Numbered from the stretch's first letter, positions 33,690-46,965 are shown. The stretch is 64,000 nucleotides of DNA from Loripinus fragilis (GCA_964019695.1 OZ026516.1:97340368-97404367); one strand, 5' to 3'. A program made the numbers and translations. The notes: generated from the letters alone by a model not told the origin.

Positions 33690-35268
33690 AATCCAGTATT
33701 CCACTTTAATGAAAAAGCATTTATAGCATAAGCGCTTTTGTCTGGTTTATATGAAGCATACAGGGGTAATTTATTATTTTGTGATGATGCAAACAAGTCA
33801 ATATTGCATCAACCCATCCTTAATTGAATTTCATCAAATACAGACTGGTCTAAACCCCATTCCCTATCTTCATTTAGCTTTTTCCCTGCGGGATTTAAAG
33901 AATCAGCGTGGAGGTTATCAATTCCAGGTATGAAGAAAGCACTTAACCATAAACCCCTTTCGTCACACCATGTTCAGATCTCTCTTGCTAGTTTATTCAA
34001 GTCTGGTTTTCTCCCTCTCATCTTCAAAAGATATCTTAGCGCAACCATATTGTCAATAAAATATGAATGTGCCTATTTTTGCATCCACACAAAATGCCTG
34101 AAGGCTTAAAAAGACTGCTTTTAACTCCAAATAGTTTATGTGTAATTCTTTCTCACTATCAAGCCATATACCACTAATATCTAGCCCATTTGTCACATCA
34201 TGGCCACCATACCCTGTCATGGAACTATCAGTTTCTATTCTTCTATAGGGTGGGCCATGAAAAATAGGTTTAAAAGCTTTGTCAATATTAGAGATCCACC
34301 AACTTAGACATTCATGTGATACAGTGGAAAGTGTTATCATACTGTCAAAAAAGTCTCCAAAGTTCCGCTTTAATGCTAAATCATGCTCAAGCTCCATATA
34401 TTTGTAATCTAAAGGTGCGTATAAAACATCCGGCTTGGCTGCTTCAAATTTAGTTTACCTAATAGCTGTGCAAATTCTCTCACACTTAATGTTGTCTTGC
34501 ACAAAAAGGATATGCAAAATTATTTAATATTCTCAGCTTTACGCGCAGTTAGTCAAGCTGTCATAGTAACTGAGTCAATGAGAAACCCACCAATTCTTTG
34601 CACTGAACAGGTATGACAACTGATTTTTCTGGGTGAACGGTCAATCCTAACCCATCCATTGATGACACTGTATCTATTATATTTTCCAAACAACCTTCTT
34701 TTGTATCATTTCGCAATAAACTGTCATCAATATAAGGGACATTACTATGCCCTAGTTTTCGCAGAGCTGCAAAGACAGGTTTCAACAACTTGGTATAAAC
34801 CCGGGGAGCTGGGCTCAATCCATTAGCTAGACATGTAAAAACCCAGAGTTCACCTTGACATAAGAACTTCAAATATTTCCTGCTGTGATGATTCACATAG
34901 CAAGAACAATATGCATCTTGTAAATCCACCTTCCCGAAAAAACATTTTTTCTTTACCAGTTGTAAAGCACTTTTCAATGTTTCCATTTTGAAATGTACTT
35001 TCTCTACATGGTCATTAAGATGGCTGAGGTTTAAAAGCAATTTATATCATCCATCAGGCTTGGGGCGAACAAAAATGTTTGATATTTCTTCACCCTGTTC
35101 ATGGATTGATTTCTCAATAACATGTTTTTCAAACAGCTCAGAAAGTAAAGAAGTTATAATTGTTTTCTCTTTCTTATTGAAATTTATTTCTTGTCTATTA
35201 CATCTTGAACAAGGCTCAAATTCAAAAACAATATCATACACATTCTTTACAATATTTAAAAGTGACAT
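33690..35268 (-). pseudogene. DIRS-like reverse transcriptase-RNase H, near-continuous but stopped
   Basis: The RT N-terminal part (35268-35047: NIFVRPKPDG) runs through a single in-frame stop into 35040-34561. That piece carries VDLQDAY (first catalytic Asp) and YIDD (catalytic pair). RNase H follows: ETDSSMTGYGG and HINYLELKAVF at 34.3-34.1 kb, an FIDN block at about 34.05 kb, and NLHADSLN with IDLFAS at 33.9-33.8 kb. The frame changes once near 34.5 kb. It ends at the recombinase start, as in the family. The function in a live element would be cDNA synthesis from its RNA; this copy is disrupted. Confidence 0.82.
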
Positions 35269-35278
35269 ATCAGAAATA

Positions 35279-35786
35279 GTATGTGAGTACGATCAGGAAA
35301 TAACACAATCACAAACCGCAGACAACCTCGTGGCACCGCGAGGAAGAGCCGCTCAACCATCAGGAGACACCAGGAAGACAAATTAAGCAAAGCAACCAGC
35401 TCTCTCTTCCCCATCAAGATGATAGCAATACTAGAATGGACATAAAGTAACATACAACAAAACATAGAACAATTACAGACTCCCACAATGGGAGTAACAA
35501 TAAACAAAAAGTCAACAACAACAGAACCACCGCCTTAGAACGGACAGCAGCCTAAGCCACCGGGGGGCTTAAATGCATTTTACTGGTACCAAATCTTCGC
35601 CCTAGATTCTGCTGTTGTTGAAGTACAAGAAATATTCAGCTCGCATGGAGGCTATCTAACTAATGCAATGTATCATCATGGAGAAACACTCTAATCAAAT
35701 TAACACACCACGATGAAACAAAGAAAAGGGCTCATGACTCACAGATAGTCAGAGCTAAAGAAAGCCTCAAGTTGAGCCACGATGGG
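35279..35786 (-). mobile_element. Truncated LINE 3' tail nested in DIRS-like element
   Basis: This is the same 0.5-kb sequence that recurs across the window (see 49045-49640 for the longest tail). It starts at the fixed end TGTGAGTACGATCAGGAAAT and ends near GAGCCACGATGGGTCCAGC. It separates the gag-like and RT parts of the host element, so it inserted later. The translation of the tail (VTPIVGVCNCSMFC...) recurs in other copies but is shorter than 90 residues and is probably not a real protein. Confidence 0.8.
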
Positions 35787-35822
35787 TCCAGCTACAGATA
35801 ATAAGTTAACTTTAACCAATTT

Positions 35823-37320
35823 TCATAATATTGTGATATTTTGCCTGCTTGAAAAAAGTTTTGGTTTGTTTTTTAATATCCTCAAATTCACACTTAAACA
35901 ACTCTGGTCCATCATTGTCTGTGGTCTTCTGACTTCCTGTGAGACTTCTTCATGGCCGACGGATTGTGTAAATGCCGGCCCCATTTCAATAAAAAAAGAA
36001 TTGTCTTTCCCAGCTTGTGGAGAGTATGTATGTTGCACTTGCTTGTAACTTTGTCTCAATTTATTTCGCTTGCTATAAGAAGTGGTACTACTTCTGGGTT
36101 GATATTTTCCCACAGTACGGTCCTTATTCCTTATATTACTTAGATAAAATCCAACTTTTCTCATTTCATCCAGTGTTTGTTTTTTGCTTTTCCAAATCAT
36201 CACCTAACAAATTTCCTGTCAATGGTGTAGAGTCATTACAAAGTTGCTTATATTTGTCTGAGACCACTCCTTTAAGCTGTTGCCTTCTGATGTTTGAAAT
36301 ATCCCTGTAGGCATAGGCAAGTAACTGGAAAGACTCCTTTGCTAAACGAAATTCCTCAGCCTGGTGTGTCTTCAGTAATTTATCCATCAAAGAAACAAGT
36401 GGTATCAAACCTTGGCTCATATATCTTTGTGTAGTTTGGAAACATTTGTCAACATCTTTGGTTGTTTTCTTAAATGCTGAGGTATTCCATAACTGTTAAT
36501 CTTTGGCACAACTAAAGCCTCACAATTTCTGGGGCGCACAAACTTCTCACATAGTTCTTTGGCCACATTTCTATCAAGTTTTGCTCGTATGCCAGAGTTC
36601 ACTACACGAGCTAATGTGTCATTAACTTTAGGTCCCAAAACTTCCTCTCTATCAAACTCTTGCCCCATATCTTGTAACAATTTCATGTAAGTACTTACAT
36701 GCACTTTGTCCGTCTCCAATAGCAATGATACCGGCATATTATCATGCATTTGGCTCTGGTTTCCATCAATTTTACTATCTGAGACTGAATTATTTCCGGA
36801 TCAGTCGACACATCCTCACAACTTGAAATGTCATGTAACTTCTGTTTTTGGGAAACGAAAGTAGAACTAGTGTGTGGGATACACCTAACACCCACCGTTT
36901 CCACAGCCGTATTGTTCTGTCTAACATGTTTTGACAATTTATCTACTTGGCTGATTAGTGATGTCATTGTATGTTGTTGCTGAACCAACATCTGTTGGTT
37001 CAACATCATTTGCTGTTGAAACAACGAAAGAGAAAGTCCACAATTACCTGCTTCCTGGTTTACAGCCTAGTTTTGAACAACATCAATCCCAGCTGAGTTC
37101 GCTTGGGACAAATACACCACGTGAGGGACACCCGACATACCATCGCTAAGACTTTCAACACGAAACGGTTGTATTTTTCCTGTCCTTTAGCGAATATCGA
37201 TCCGTCCACCTTGCATTAAGCTTTGGTGGCTTTAAAAGGCATGTCTGTCAGTCCGACGCATTTGTCCTCGTCGTCTCTGACATTCGCCATGCCCTTCAAA
37301 GTTCTATCGACTTCGAACTG
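35823..37320 (-). pseudogene. DIRS-like gag-type ORF, frameshifted
   Basis: Protein-like sequence runs through consecutive frames: a possible N-terminus near 37.3 kb, a Gln-rich stretch (QQQMMLNQQMLVQQQ) at 37.0 kb, then 36749-36417, 36420-36166 and 36203-35823. Recognisable blocks are GPKVNDTLARVVN, RPRNCEALVVPKIN and LCNDSTPLTGNLLGDDLEKQ, in the order expected of the gag-like ORF of DIRS-type elements (compared from memory). At least three frameshifts separate the pieces. The nested LINE tail begins shortly after its end. Confidence 0.65.
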
Positions 37321-37834
37321 GCGATAATTCCATCGAAAAGTACCGCACAAAGTAAAATTATCCAAATGTTTCTGTTAAAAATGTATCTGTTATAAACTAG
37401 AACTTGTTGAATATAAGATTGTGTTTTTCTTGAATATTACACTGTATTCGCCCTTGTCCCCAAACGTCAAAGACTTTGGAAATAGCGACTTTCAAATTCC
37501 ATCGGATCAAAAAACGCTCCACACAATTAAAATATAGATCCGAAATTGTCACTTTGAATATATAATTTTAATTGTTAAAGCTAGAATATCTTGAATATAA
37601 AATTTTATCTAATAACAAATATTTTAAGCATTTTCATAATTTTAATCCCTCTTTAATCCAAATTGAAGGTCAGCATCCGCGAAGCGTCCTTTACGTTCTG
37701 AAGTTGGTGTCGCGTGAAATGCCGAAGTCCACTCCTATGATTCGAAAGGTAGATTGGGTTCCGACAAAATAGATTTTGCAACTATCCACTCTGTAACTTA
37801 AAATGTTGGTCCTGATATGGGACCAAAAATAGTA

Positions 37835-38315
37835 AATGAGTATGATCAGGAAATACCACAATCACAAACTGCAGACAACCCCGTGGCACCGTGAGGAAGA
37901 GCCGCTCAACCATCACGAGACACCAGGAAGACAAATTAAGCAAAGCAATCAGCTCTCTCTTCCCCATCAAGATGATTGCAATACTAAAATGGACATAGAG
38001 TAAAGTACAACAAAACATAGAACAATTACAGACTCCAACAATGGGAGTAACAATAAACAGAAAGTCAACAACAACAGAACCACCGCCTTAGAACGGACAG
38101 CAGCCTAAGCCACCGAGGGGCTTAAATGCATTTTACTGGTACCAAATCTTCGCCCTATATTCTGCTGTTGTTGAAGTACAAAAAATGTTCCGCTCGCATG
38201 GAGGCCATCTAACTAATGCAATGTATCATCATGGAAAAACACTCTAATCAAATTACTACACCATAATGAAACAAAGAAAAGGGCTCATGACTCACAGATA
38301 TTTGCAAAGGTTGCC
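37835..38315 (-). mobile_element. LINE 3' tail copy
   Basis: Starts at AATGAGTATGATCAGGAAAT and ends near GGGCTCATGACTCACAGATA. Nearly identical to the copy at 35.28-35.79 kb. A further partial copy (38350-38540: GGGGCTTAAATGCATTTTAC, CTGATGCAATGCATCATCA) follows it. Confidence 0.78.
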
Positions 38316-38539
38316 AGCAGATAGCAAAAGTCGGCACTTAGGCCTTAGAACGCTCAGAGGCCTAAGCTGCCGATGAGCGTGGGATGGGGGAGGGGGGCTT
38401 AAATGCATTTTACTGGCACCAAATTTTTGCCCTAGATTCTGTTTTTGTTGATGCACAAAATTTGTTTATCCTAACTGATGCAATGCATCATCACAGAGAA
38501 AAAAAATCGACTCAAATTAAGCATGAAATGTGAAAATTA

Positions 38540-41330
38540 CATGAAGGACAGGAGGTATTTGACTGAATAACAAGTATTGAATAAATGTGGCTAAATAATG
38601 CATTTAGATTTGGGGCCGAGAAGCAAAATGCATCACATAGATATATACTGTGTATCAGTTAGCTTCTCAAATTAACCCCTAAAGATTGAATTAATTTACT
38701 GGTATCAATATAGAGTGGAATCAGTCCAAAGAATATAGGCAAACTTATATCTGAAACATGATACCAAAGAAAAAATCTCATTTTTCTCTCAGATATCAGA
38801 AACACTCTTTACATATTCAATCATCAGAATCTTGAAACATCAGTTCTAAAGATAGAGTATCTAGGACTATAGCCTAATTGAAACGACTGCACAAGTCTAG
38901 TACAAATGCAGGGAAGTAAAAGGAAATATTCCTGTGAAAAAAATCATGTTTTCTAAGCATCTGAGTAAAATCATATTTCATTCATCATGTTCATATTGGT
39001 GTAGGATATTGAAGGCACGGAAAAAAATAAGGCACCAATCTTTAAAAAAATGTAAGATTGTTAACTAAATGCGACTAAATTTTGATTATTTTCTGCACAA
39101 AACATATTTTCTGTTTGTATAATCAATGTTCTATAATACGAAAAGTGATATCAAATGTTTGTTTGATGAGTGTCTGTTCATTTGAGTGTTTGTGTCAGAT
39201 TGAAATTGACCACATTTGACTTATACTTATAGAATGCATACCGAAGTCAAAAAATGTTTGATATGGCCATGTGAATATTATGTTACTTATTACATAGGCA
39301 AAGCGACAGTCGTGTCTGTATAATGTTGGCATAGCTTATAATGTGGATAAAGTAAATGTATCTGACAGCGTCCTGAAAGATGCAATAGTTTTATCGTTTT
39401 AGATAATTATACAGATTCTTTGGTGTGCATAACAAAACCCACTGAAATTTGAAACCAGGTAAAACAATGACGAGAACAAAATGCTGTATAATAAAATGGG
39501 TCTTGTTGCGAGAAAACCTGTTATTGTTGCATGCAAACAACAAAGGCATAGACCAACCTGACCATCTGCCTATGTCCATTGTTATATGACTCCTATAAGA
39601 GACCTCCTCTGACTGGCTGAAACTAGCTTTCACTGGTTGTGACAGATCTTGTTCTCTACCAGTGATGAGCTAAAGTTAGCCCAGGACAGGTCGACATCAG
39701 GATTTGTCAGTGCTGACTGACAGCTAAAATATATTGAGCTAATTTTATCCAGGCCATGTAGACATCAAGTCTTTCACTGCTGCCTGACAGCTAAAATAGA
39801 CAGTGGAAAATTTGATTCAAAGAAATATGTATATCACAGCCAAATGTTTTGAATTAAGGATTTGTGCATTTTATGAGAACAGTAATTTAAAAAATGCAAT
39901 TCTTTTGCACATCTCTTTAGAGCTACAGAAACTTGAAAAGCAATTGTTGAAATAATCTTATTTTTCACTGTACTAGGAACATCTGATACGAGTAAATTTA
40001 TAAATATGAAAATACTTTATATAAAGATATGACATACGAGGATCGCCCAAAAAATCGTGGACTTTTGTTATAGCATGGGGCTGTGTACCTGTAATTCTAT
40101 GATATTCTAAGGATGTTAACCTCAAAGAGTGCATCAATTGTATATTGCTGTCTGGTAATATTTTAATTCACTACATGCAAAATATCGTCTCTGTAGCTGA
40201 GTATGCGGTTTAAGTATTACCTTTTCTCAAACCACGAGGACAAGGTACGTTGCCCACTACGAGATGTATCAACGACATATTATATGATAGGTATATATAT
40301 GTATCAGTGTTAAAACAATAAGACTATCAGATTACGGAAGCTATAGAGTTTCACAATGATATAGAAATTCATACAATCTATGTAAAAGTCGGACTAAGGG
40401 GATTTTTGTTTATCTCACTAAACGCTGTATCATGTTTTTAAAACATTTATATTGGTTCGAAATGGATACATTGCCTGTATTTATGCAAGGGTTTCTTTCT
40501 AATAGAATTTTGAAATTTGACAATTAGTCCAATAGCAAAATTTAGCTCCCTCTGACATACGGTTAAGACCATATGTGATCGGACCAGTAGTTGTTGTAGA
40601 AGCTTTGGGAGCTGTATATTCTACACACAGAGACAACTCACCAACGCACTGGATGCAACGTATTCAGTTTCAGTTGTATTTTTCACTATTGTTTTCCATA
40701 TGAAATTAGTTTGAGTGAGTGTTGTCATATATGGCGTAGTGCACGATCATGAGGAGACTGTTTTTGGTCTTTGTATGCATATAACAGGATATGGAATTTG
40801 TTTCTGAAATATTAGTATTGCCGTTAGCAGTTTTCCGGGCATCACACAATTTCCGTCGGGATTCTAAGATAATGTTAGCAGTATACAATAGCTAAAATCA
40901 GCCCCTAAATCACTCTATGCTAAGTTAAACCATAATCAAGGATGATTTCTTTGAGGAATGGCGACACTTGCTGGGTCCTATGTATTAAAAGTATAGAGGA
41001 AGGTAATAAACTTAGAATATGTATCATCACCGATCGATTGACCTGGTTCATTCTGACTTCGTTTTTCCTCGCGAATACTGTCAAAACAACAACATATTTT
41101 GAATATTTGAAAATTGAAACTCCCAAGATGCACAAAGAAAGATAGCATATTGAGCAGAACCAAAGAAGGGAACTATTGCTAGAAACATCTCTTCCTTATT
41201 CAGTATTCAGTCTTTCTCTCTTTTTTATTTCTTTCTTCAGCTCGACTTGGTTTGGTTCCATTTATTTAAAAGCTCCGACAGCCTCCAAAGAACCTTTTGT
41301 ATGGTGCATGAATATCATTTAGTGGTTGGT
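38540..41330. other. Largely featureless AT-rich stretch
   Basis: A MITE F relic (39499-39600) and a twice-repeated GACAGCTAAAATA block (39719, 39787) are all that could be seen. ORFs of 60-80 codons here lack any family resemblance, codon structure or splice context. Confidence 0.45.
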
Positions 41331-41369
41331 GCAGTGAAAAAAGGAAATGTCATAGAAAATAGCAGACAA

Positions 41370-41665
41370 ACCCATGACACCGCGAAGAAGATCCACACAA
41401 CAATCACAAGACGCTAAGAAGACAAACTAAGCAAAGCAACCAGTCCTCACTTCCCCATCAAGATGATTGCAAAACTAAATGGACATAACATAATGTACAC
41501 AGCAAAACATAGAACATTTATAGACTCTCACAGTGGGAGTAACAATCAACAACAGAACCACCGCCTTAGAACGGGCAGCAGCCTAAGCCACCTGGGGCCT
41601 GGGGGGGGGGGGGCTTAAATGCATTTTACTGGTACCAAATCTGCACCCTAGATTCTGCCAACCTA
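41370..41665 (-). mobile_element. LINE 3' tail, partial copy
   Basis: Contains ACCGCGAAGAAGATCC, CCCCATCAAGATGATTGC, CACAGTGGGAGTAACAATC and GGCTTAAATGCATTTTACTG. The fixed end is missing. It holds a run of 14 G (41595-41612 region). Confidence 0.72.
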
Positions 41666-41936
41666 ATCGCCTTCAAGCAAATTCTAAAATCGTTTTTTTT
41701 TCTCATATGACAGTGTTCTGAGATTAGAATCGAAATCAAGAAGATGGTTTTACTAATTGCCAACTTCGTACAACACCCTCCATAGATAAAATCAGAATTG
41801 TAATTTAAAGCAAAGACTGGATAGGGGTATTTCTTCTTAAAACAACAACCACAAGTTGATCTGTGTGCCAAGGGATAAAGCATTTATGATGGATCAGTCC
41901 GAAGATGGATCAACGTGCCAAATTTGATGCTCTTAT

Positions 41937-42262
41937 TTTTAGCTCACCAGAGTCGAAGGCTCAGGATGAGCTTAAAGGATGGGACTCGAGCCAGCGTCCG
42001 TCCGTGCGTCCACATTTTCAAACATGAATATCTCTGAGACCAGCTGGCCAATCGATATCAAATTTCATTTGGAGCATCATTTGGGTGGGGGATTGGCTGC
42101 ATCAGGATTTGGGCTGGATCGGATTAGAACTCTGGTTTCCATGGCAACAGATAGCTCCCATAGGGTTACAATTGCTACAAGAGGGGGTCGGTACGTACAA
42201 GAACATCTAAGGAAACTTAAAGCCACTTGTGATTTTCAGCGGTTCTGACACATGCCCCTGCT
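41937..42262 (+). repeat. AGCTCACC-type bivalve repeat
   Basis: Starts TAGCTCACCAGAGTCGAAGG and CTCAGGATGAGCTT, an inverted start pair, followed by GTCCGTCCGTGCGTCCACAT and ACCAGCTGGCCAATCGATAT. The open frame over it is not considered coding. Confidence 0.7.
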
Positions 42263-42539
42263 CACCCCACCCTCGGATTCCGCCCATGTAGTCATGGACA
42301 TAGATAAGAAATATTTTTAAATATGTTTTAGGGTTTCATCCATCAGCCTAATTATAAAGGATGGATGCTGAAAAGAACCCCATCGATCACATGGGAATAA
42401 CAGAGGCTTGGGTCTCGGGATGGAAAAGAGTAGCTTCCTATATTATGATTGGTACCTATGTGTTTGCCAATAGCCCCCTTTATCAGCGTTTCAAGGCTAA
42501 TGATATGTAAAGAGTAATATGAATGACTTGATTTTTCTC

Positions 42540-42900
42540 GATCATAAATATTGCTATTTCCATTAAAGAAATACTGGCAATTTCAAATTCGTATAGCTTC
42601 TTTACAGATTTTGAAATCAGTGGTGATGACATCAACAACAGAAACCTATTTTTGACGGCTAACAATATCATAAAACTCGTATAGCATTTTCTAAATCCTA
42701 CAACAGACACTCATAACAATATTGGTTTAAAAACTCTTCTGCAACCGGGCATATTGGAGCCAGTATTTATGGTGATTTAGTTTTTTTTATTCAAAAAATT
42801 TGTTGGAAAACCTAATTTTAGTGATCAATCCAAAAAGATAATCAATTAAACGTTATAAACATGAAGTATCTTTAAAAAAGATAGTGGATGAAGACTAAAC
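42540..42900 (+). pseudogene. LINE C-terminal ORF fragment, decayed
   Basis: Plus-strand blocks DINNRNLFLTA (42.62 kb), NIGLKTLLQPGILEPVF (42.72 kb) and KKFVGKPNFSDQSKKII (42.80 kb) match, in order, the C-terminal region seen on the minus strand at 14.9-14.5 kb. Stops and frameshifts are frequent. Confidence 0.65.
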
Positions 42901-43596
42901 GGATGGGTGTTTGATAACCTGCAACTCTCGTTGAATACTTTACAGACGCACTTTATTTTCTGAACGTAGAAAGTATGGCCAATTTAGACCACTATAACAG
43001 CATTCTTGTAGAGTTAGAAACTTAATTTCCCAGTAAAAAAGGGTAACAAACAATACAATCTCAGTACATTGGACCATGCAAACGCCGGCATGATCTGCCC
43101 AAAATTTAAGATAAACATTGGATATGACTGAGGGTCAGGATGTGGTGGTTCAGGGGGTGGTCTAGTATTTTCTAATCATTAAATATTTAGCCCATTATTA
43201 ACTCTCATTAACATCTTCGCTTATTCATTAGAATTCCATCAGCCATTATCAAAATTGCATACAATCATGTGATATCTCCAGTGGTTTTCTCTATCCTTGT
43301 TTGCACTCTTCGGCCACTTTGGTCCGTTCCCCTTGCTCTCCAACTTTCATTCCTCATTGGGCTTTGCCTTTGCAGTAAAATCAAAGGCAGACAATAGGGT
43401 ATGCCTATGCAAAGCTGTTGAAAAATGAAAGAGAATGCATTGTTTAATCAAAATACTTGCTTCTCCTGTATCATTGCAATTCAAAGTTACATGTAACAGG
43501 TGTATAGATTCTGTTCAAATAATACTTCTGACGTCACAGCGATATTGTAATCAATGGGAAAATCCTAGCTGTAGACGGATGGCTGAGAATGGGCTT

Positions 43597-44250
43597 TCTC
43601 CCCCCCCCCTAGGGAATTTTGCAGACATATACTATCTTATAGAGAATTGAAAGCCAAGTCTTTTAAGAGATGTCTGCACTCTGTGCTCCGGAGCGTTAGT
43701 CTGTAAGAGCCTGTAACATACGTTACTTAATCAAACTAATAAAAAGTAAATTGAAAGTTTGGGCTACAAATTAAAGACATTAAAATATTTATTTTAAAAA
43801 ATAATTCATATAGTCTGCATCCTGGATATCTTAACTATCTATAAACTATAAAAGCTACTTGAACAAAAATGCGGCTTCCTAAGGTGTCATATGCGTTACA
43901 TAAATCAGATAACCCATTAAAATTTGCAAGTGTGGCTAACATCATTTACATTCACAATCTCTCTGTGTGTTTTGCAAAATGTTTTTAACCATTTCTGACT
44001 AGCTTATGCAATTGGCTTACAGAAAAATTAAAGTTTGCTTCCCTAGCTTAAATATTTTTTCTGAAATAAGCAATTAAACAACCCTACCCCTACCCAGTTT
44101 TAAGGTGAAATGTTTGGTATTAAAACTAAAGTAAAAATAGTTAAAAAATATTTGCAGTTGGTGAATGTGTTTCATTGTTTGGGATTTATTTGCTTATATA
44201 AAAAGACTCATAAATCTGCAAGTTTGTTGCAAAATCTTTAATATCAGAGA
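43597..44250 (+). repeat. Foldback element, left outer unit
   Basis: Landmarks in order: TGCAGACATATACTATC, GATGTCTGCACTCTGTGC, GTAACATACGTTAC, AAAGACATTAAAATAT, ATATGCGTTACATAA, CAACCCTACCCC. Mirrored by 48572-48050. Confidence 0.75.
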
Positions 44251-44329
44251 CTGTAACATATGTTACCTGATGTAATAAATGGGCAAGCTCATTGTCTTTA
44301 CGTAAGATATGCCTAAAAATGTTTTAATC

Positions 44330-45295
44330 TCCTCGAGGGAATTTTGCAGACATATTCCTTCTTATAGTACAACTCAAGCTGAATCGAATAAGGGATGTTT
44401 GCACTCTCTATGTTGGGGCGTTAGTCTGAAATAGCGTGTTACATGCGTTACTATATCAAATAAAGGAAATGTAGTTTGAAAGTTTGAGCTAAAATTGTGA
44501 AAAGCTCGCAGCTGTTGGATATCTTACATTGTTTAGGGACTTTAAACTGGCTCCTATGATAAAGACTTATAGATCTGCTAGTTGTCATCAAGTTTTAAAG
44601 ATCAGAGAGCGTTACATATGTTAGCTTGATAAGTAAAATCATCAAACAGTATTTTAACATCAAGCTGAGTAAGGGCCTGCTCCATCCTAATCCCCTTTGG
44701 AATTCTGCAGACAAATTACATCTCATGTAACCATTTAAGGTGCATTTAATAAGAAATGTTTGCACTTTGTAAGTCGGGGCGTTAGCCTGTAACAGCTTGT
44801 TACATATGTTACTATATCAATTTGAGAATAAGAAATTTGAATGTTTGAGCTACCAAAAGAAGACATTAAAATTATCTAATAAATTGACATTCTTATAGTC
44901 TTTTTACTGGATGTCTTTACTACATATGGAAGCTGTTTAACATTAATACGGCTAACTTTGGTGTTATGTGCGTTACATGAACCTAATTATAATTTAAAAG
45001 CTATAATTGTGGCTATCGTCATGTAGTTAAACAACTACTATGACTTGGTTTCAAATTATTTTATTAGATTTTACAAACATATAATCAATTGATGAATAGG
45101 AAAACCCAAGTTTGCTTTTCTATCTTAAATATATTGTCTTATAGGAGCTAATACACAGCCCTACTCCCAGTTTTACAGAGAAGCGAATTTTGTTATTACC
45201 GTTTAAGTAAAACACATGAAAGCAATTAAAGCGTGTGGATATTTTTCATTTTCTTAGTCTGTCTTGCTCATATATCTACAAGATGTCATTAAGTT
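44330..45295 (+). repeat. Foldback element, two inner direct units
   Basis: A short unit (44330-44620) and a long one (44695-45290) repeat the landmarks of the outer unit in the same order, including GTTACATGCGTTAC (44440), GTTACATATGTTAG (44612) and GTTACATATGTTAC (44803). Confidence 0.72.
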
Positions 45296-45299
45296 AAAG

Positions 45300-46550
45300 T
45301 TCAGGACACTTAATGTGTACTATTAAGTCTTTGGTGCCAAAACACTAGGAATTATATTCATTTCTGATTATCAAGCCCATGGACTGGTGTTACAGATGTT
45401 ATCAATGACCTTTTGGACATATTTCCTAATACTGTGCATATAATGCTAAATATAGAGCCACAAATAGAAAAGATAGTTTTACATTTTTACAAGAAAATAC
45501 AATAAATGAAATGGTCCAAACTATTTCTCATCGATTTAACACTCATGTTAAACGTTTGTCATTGTCTACTTCTGTGGTAATCATCATAACCGGGTATCAC
45601 ACGCCTCCTTGCAACTAGTAGAATCATCACACAATATTTCAATCATTTACTCATATAAAATTTTACCACCAGTCCACTCAAAATTGATGAGCCATTATCA
45701 ACTTTCCAATTTTGCCATTTATGGCTTGGAACATTCGGAAACTGATATGAATTCCTAATAGTTGGCTCTTTGAGTATGTGTTTCAAGTGATACTCTGCAA
45801 GTAGGAGAAAGACTAAAGCTTTACAAGGAGGAAAACTATGCCATTTAGAGCAATGAGAACCTGGACTGATGTACCTTGATATTTCTGTGATAAAGATCAT
45901 ATCTTAGCTGGTTAACTTTTATAAATGTAGCCTTTCCATACATGTAACCCACATATTTTCATCTAATAATGTCTCTGCACTTATTATCTTTCCCCAAGCA
46001 TTCAAAAATTATTTGAAGTCTTAGTACTTCTGAAGTGCTGAAACCGAGGTAACTCTTTCCCTTCAGATAAACGAACTAGATGTATCACAGCAGGTAAAGC
46101 AATGAAATGCAGGATGAAAAGAGCTCAAATTAGACCCTTTCAACTCAATGATTCACTAAGTTTCTAAGATAAGAGTGCTTATTAAAGGATGTAACATATA
46201 TAACTCGTCATAATAAATGAGCAAGGGCATTGTCGTGACATCCTTTTTGATTACACAGTCAGAGGCAAGTGTTTTAAATTTCAGTGTTTTCAATGGATCA
46301 TGAAATGAGGCACCTTATCAACTTGTTTACTCTGTATAAATCTTCCATAGAGCATAATATAGAACTACTGGTCATCCCATTCTACCTATAGTCCACTTTC
46401 CTTCTTTTGAATGCAACAGCTAATGATATGACTGCAAAAACTGAGAAATCATAGGTTTTACATTATTTTAAGACATGCTTCAATGTACTGACATAAAAAA
46501 AACAACCAACTGCAAACATAATTGATGGCAATGTCCAGCTTCATATTCTT
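45300..46550. other. Centre of foldback element, no clear content
   Basis: AT-rich; an 85-codon minus ORF (45900-45643) has no recognised features. No transposase motif was found. Confidence 0.4.
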
Positions 46551-46559
46551 TCTCTAATA

Positions 46560-46965
46560 CCAGATAACTTTCAAGGTGCAACAGAAATTGTTTCAGACGG
46601 TCTGCCAAAACCATCAAGAGTCAACATTGTAACTAAAGAAAACTTATAAAGTTCTTTGGGCGCAGCCAAATACTATTGATCTCAGACCTGAGGACTTAAG
46701 CACCGAAAGACTGGATAGGTTCCATGGCAAATGATGCAAAACAGCAGCCTATCAAATTTCTGTTTGACCAATGTCAGAAATCTTAAAGTATTCTTGGAGG
46801 TACACGGTAGAGATATAGATTTTGCAAAATCAGAGCAAAGTTATCATTTGGCTAGCACCGATGCAGAGGCAGCTGCAGTTAGATTGCTCTTGCCACTTCA
46901 CAGGAAGAGATATATACCAGAGTCATACTCCATTGTATGCATTTATGTGAAATGGCATTAAACCC
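46560..46965 (+). pseudogene. Possible decayed coding fragment in centre of foldback element
   Basis: Protein-like stretches in neighbouring frames: FQGATEIVSDGLPKPSRVNI (46.57-46.63 kb), QPNTIDLRPEDLSTERLDRF (46.67-46.72 kb), and a 76-codon ORF at 46731-46961 with FAKSEQSYHLASTDAEAAAV. The composition looks coding (balanced, few low-complexity runs), but stops and frame changes intervene. The family is not recognised. It could be cargo captured by the element, or chance. Confidence 0.3.

Larger units (their letters stand above)
32626..37320 (-). mobile_element. DIRS-like tyrosine-recombinase retrotransposon, broken, with nested LINE tail
   Basis: Order on the minus strand: gag-like region (about 37.3-35.8 kb), reverse transcriptase (35.27-34.56 kb), RNase H (34.4-33.7 kb), tyrosine recombinase (33.68-32.63 kb). 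This gene order, with a tyrosine recombinase in place of a DDE integrase, defines DIRS/Ngaro-type elements. A 508-bp truncated LINE tail (35279-35786) sits between gag and RT. Several frameshifts and stops show it is inactive. Terminal repeats were not recognised: sequence beyond 37.33 kb and below 32.6 kb shows no clear matching ends. Confidence 0.85.

Noticed and set aside
40025..40080. ACGAGGATCGCCCAAAAAAT, reminiscent of mariner-type termini
   Set aside because: No matching inverted end or transposase fragment could be found downstream.
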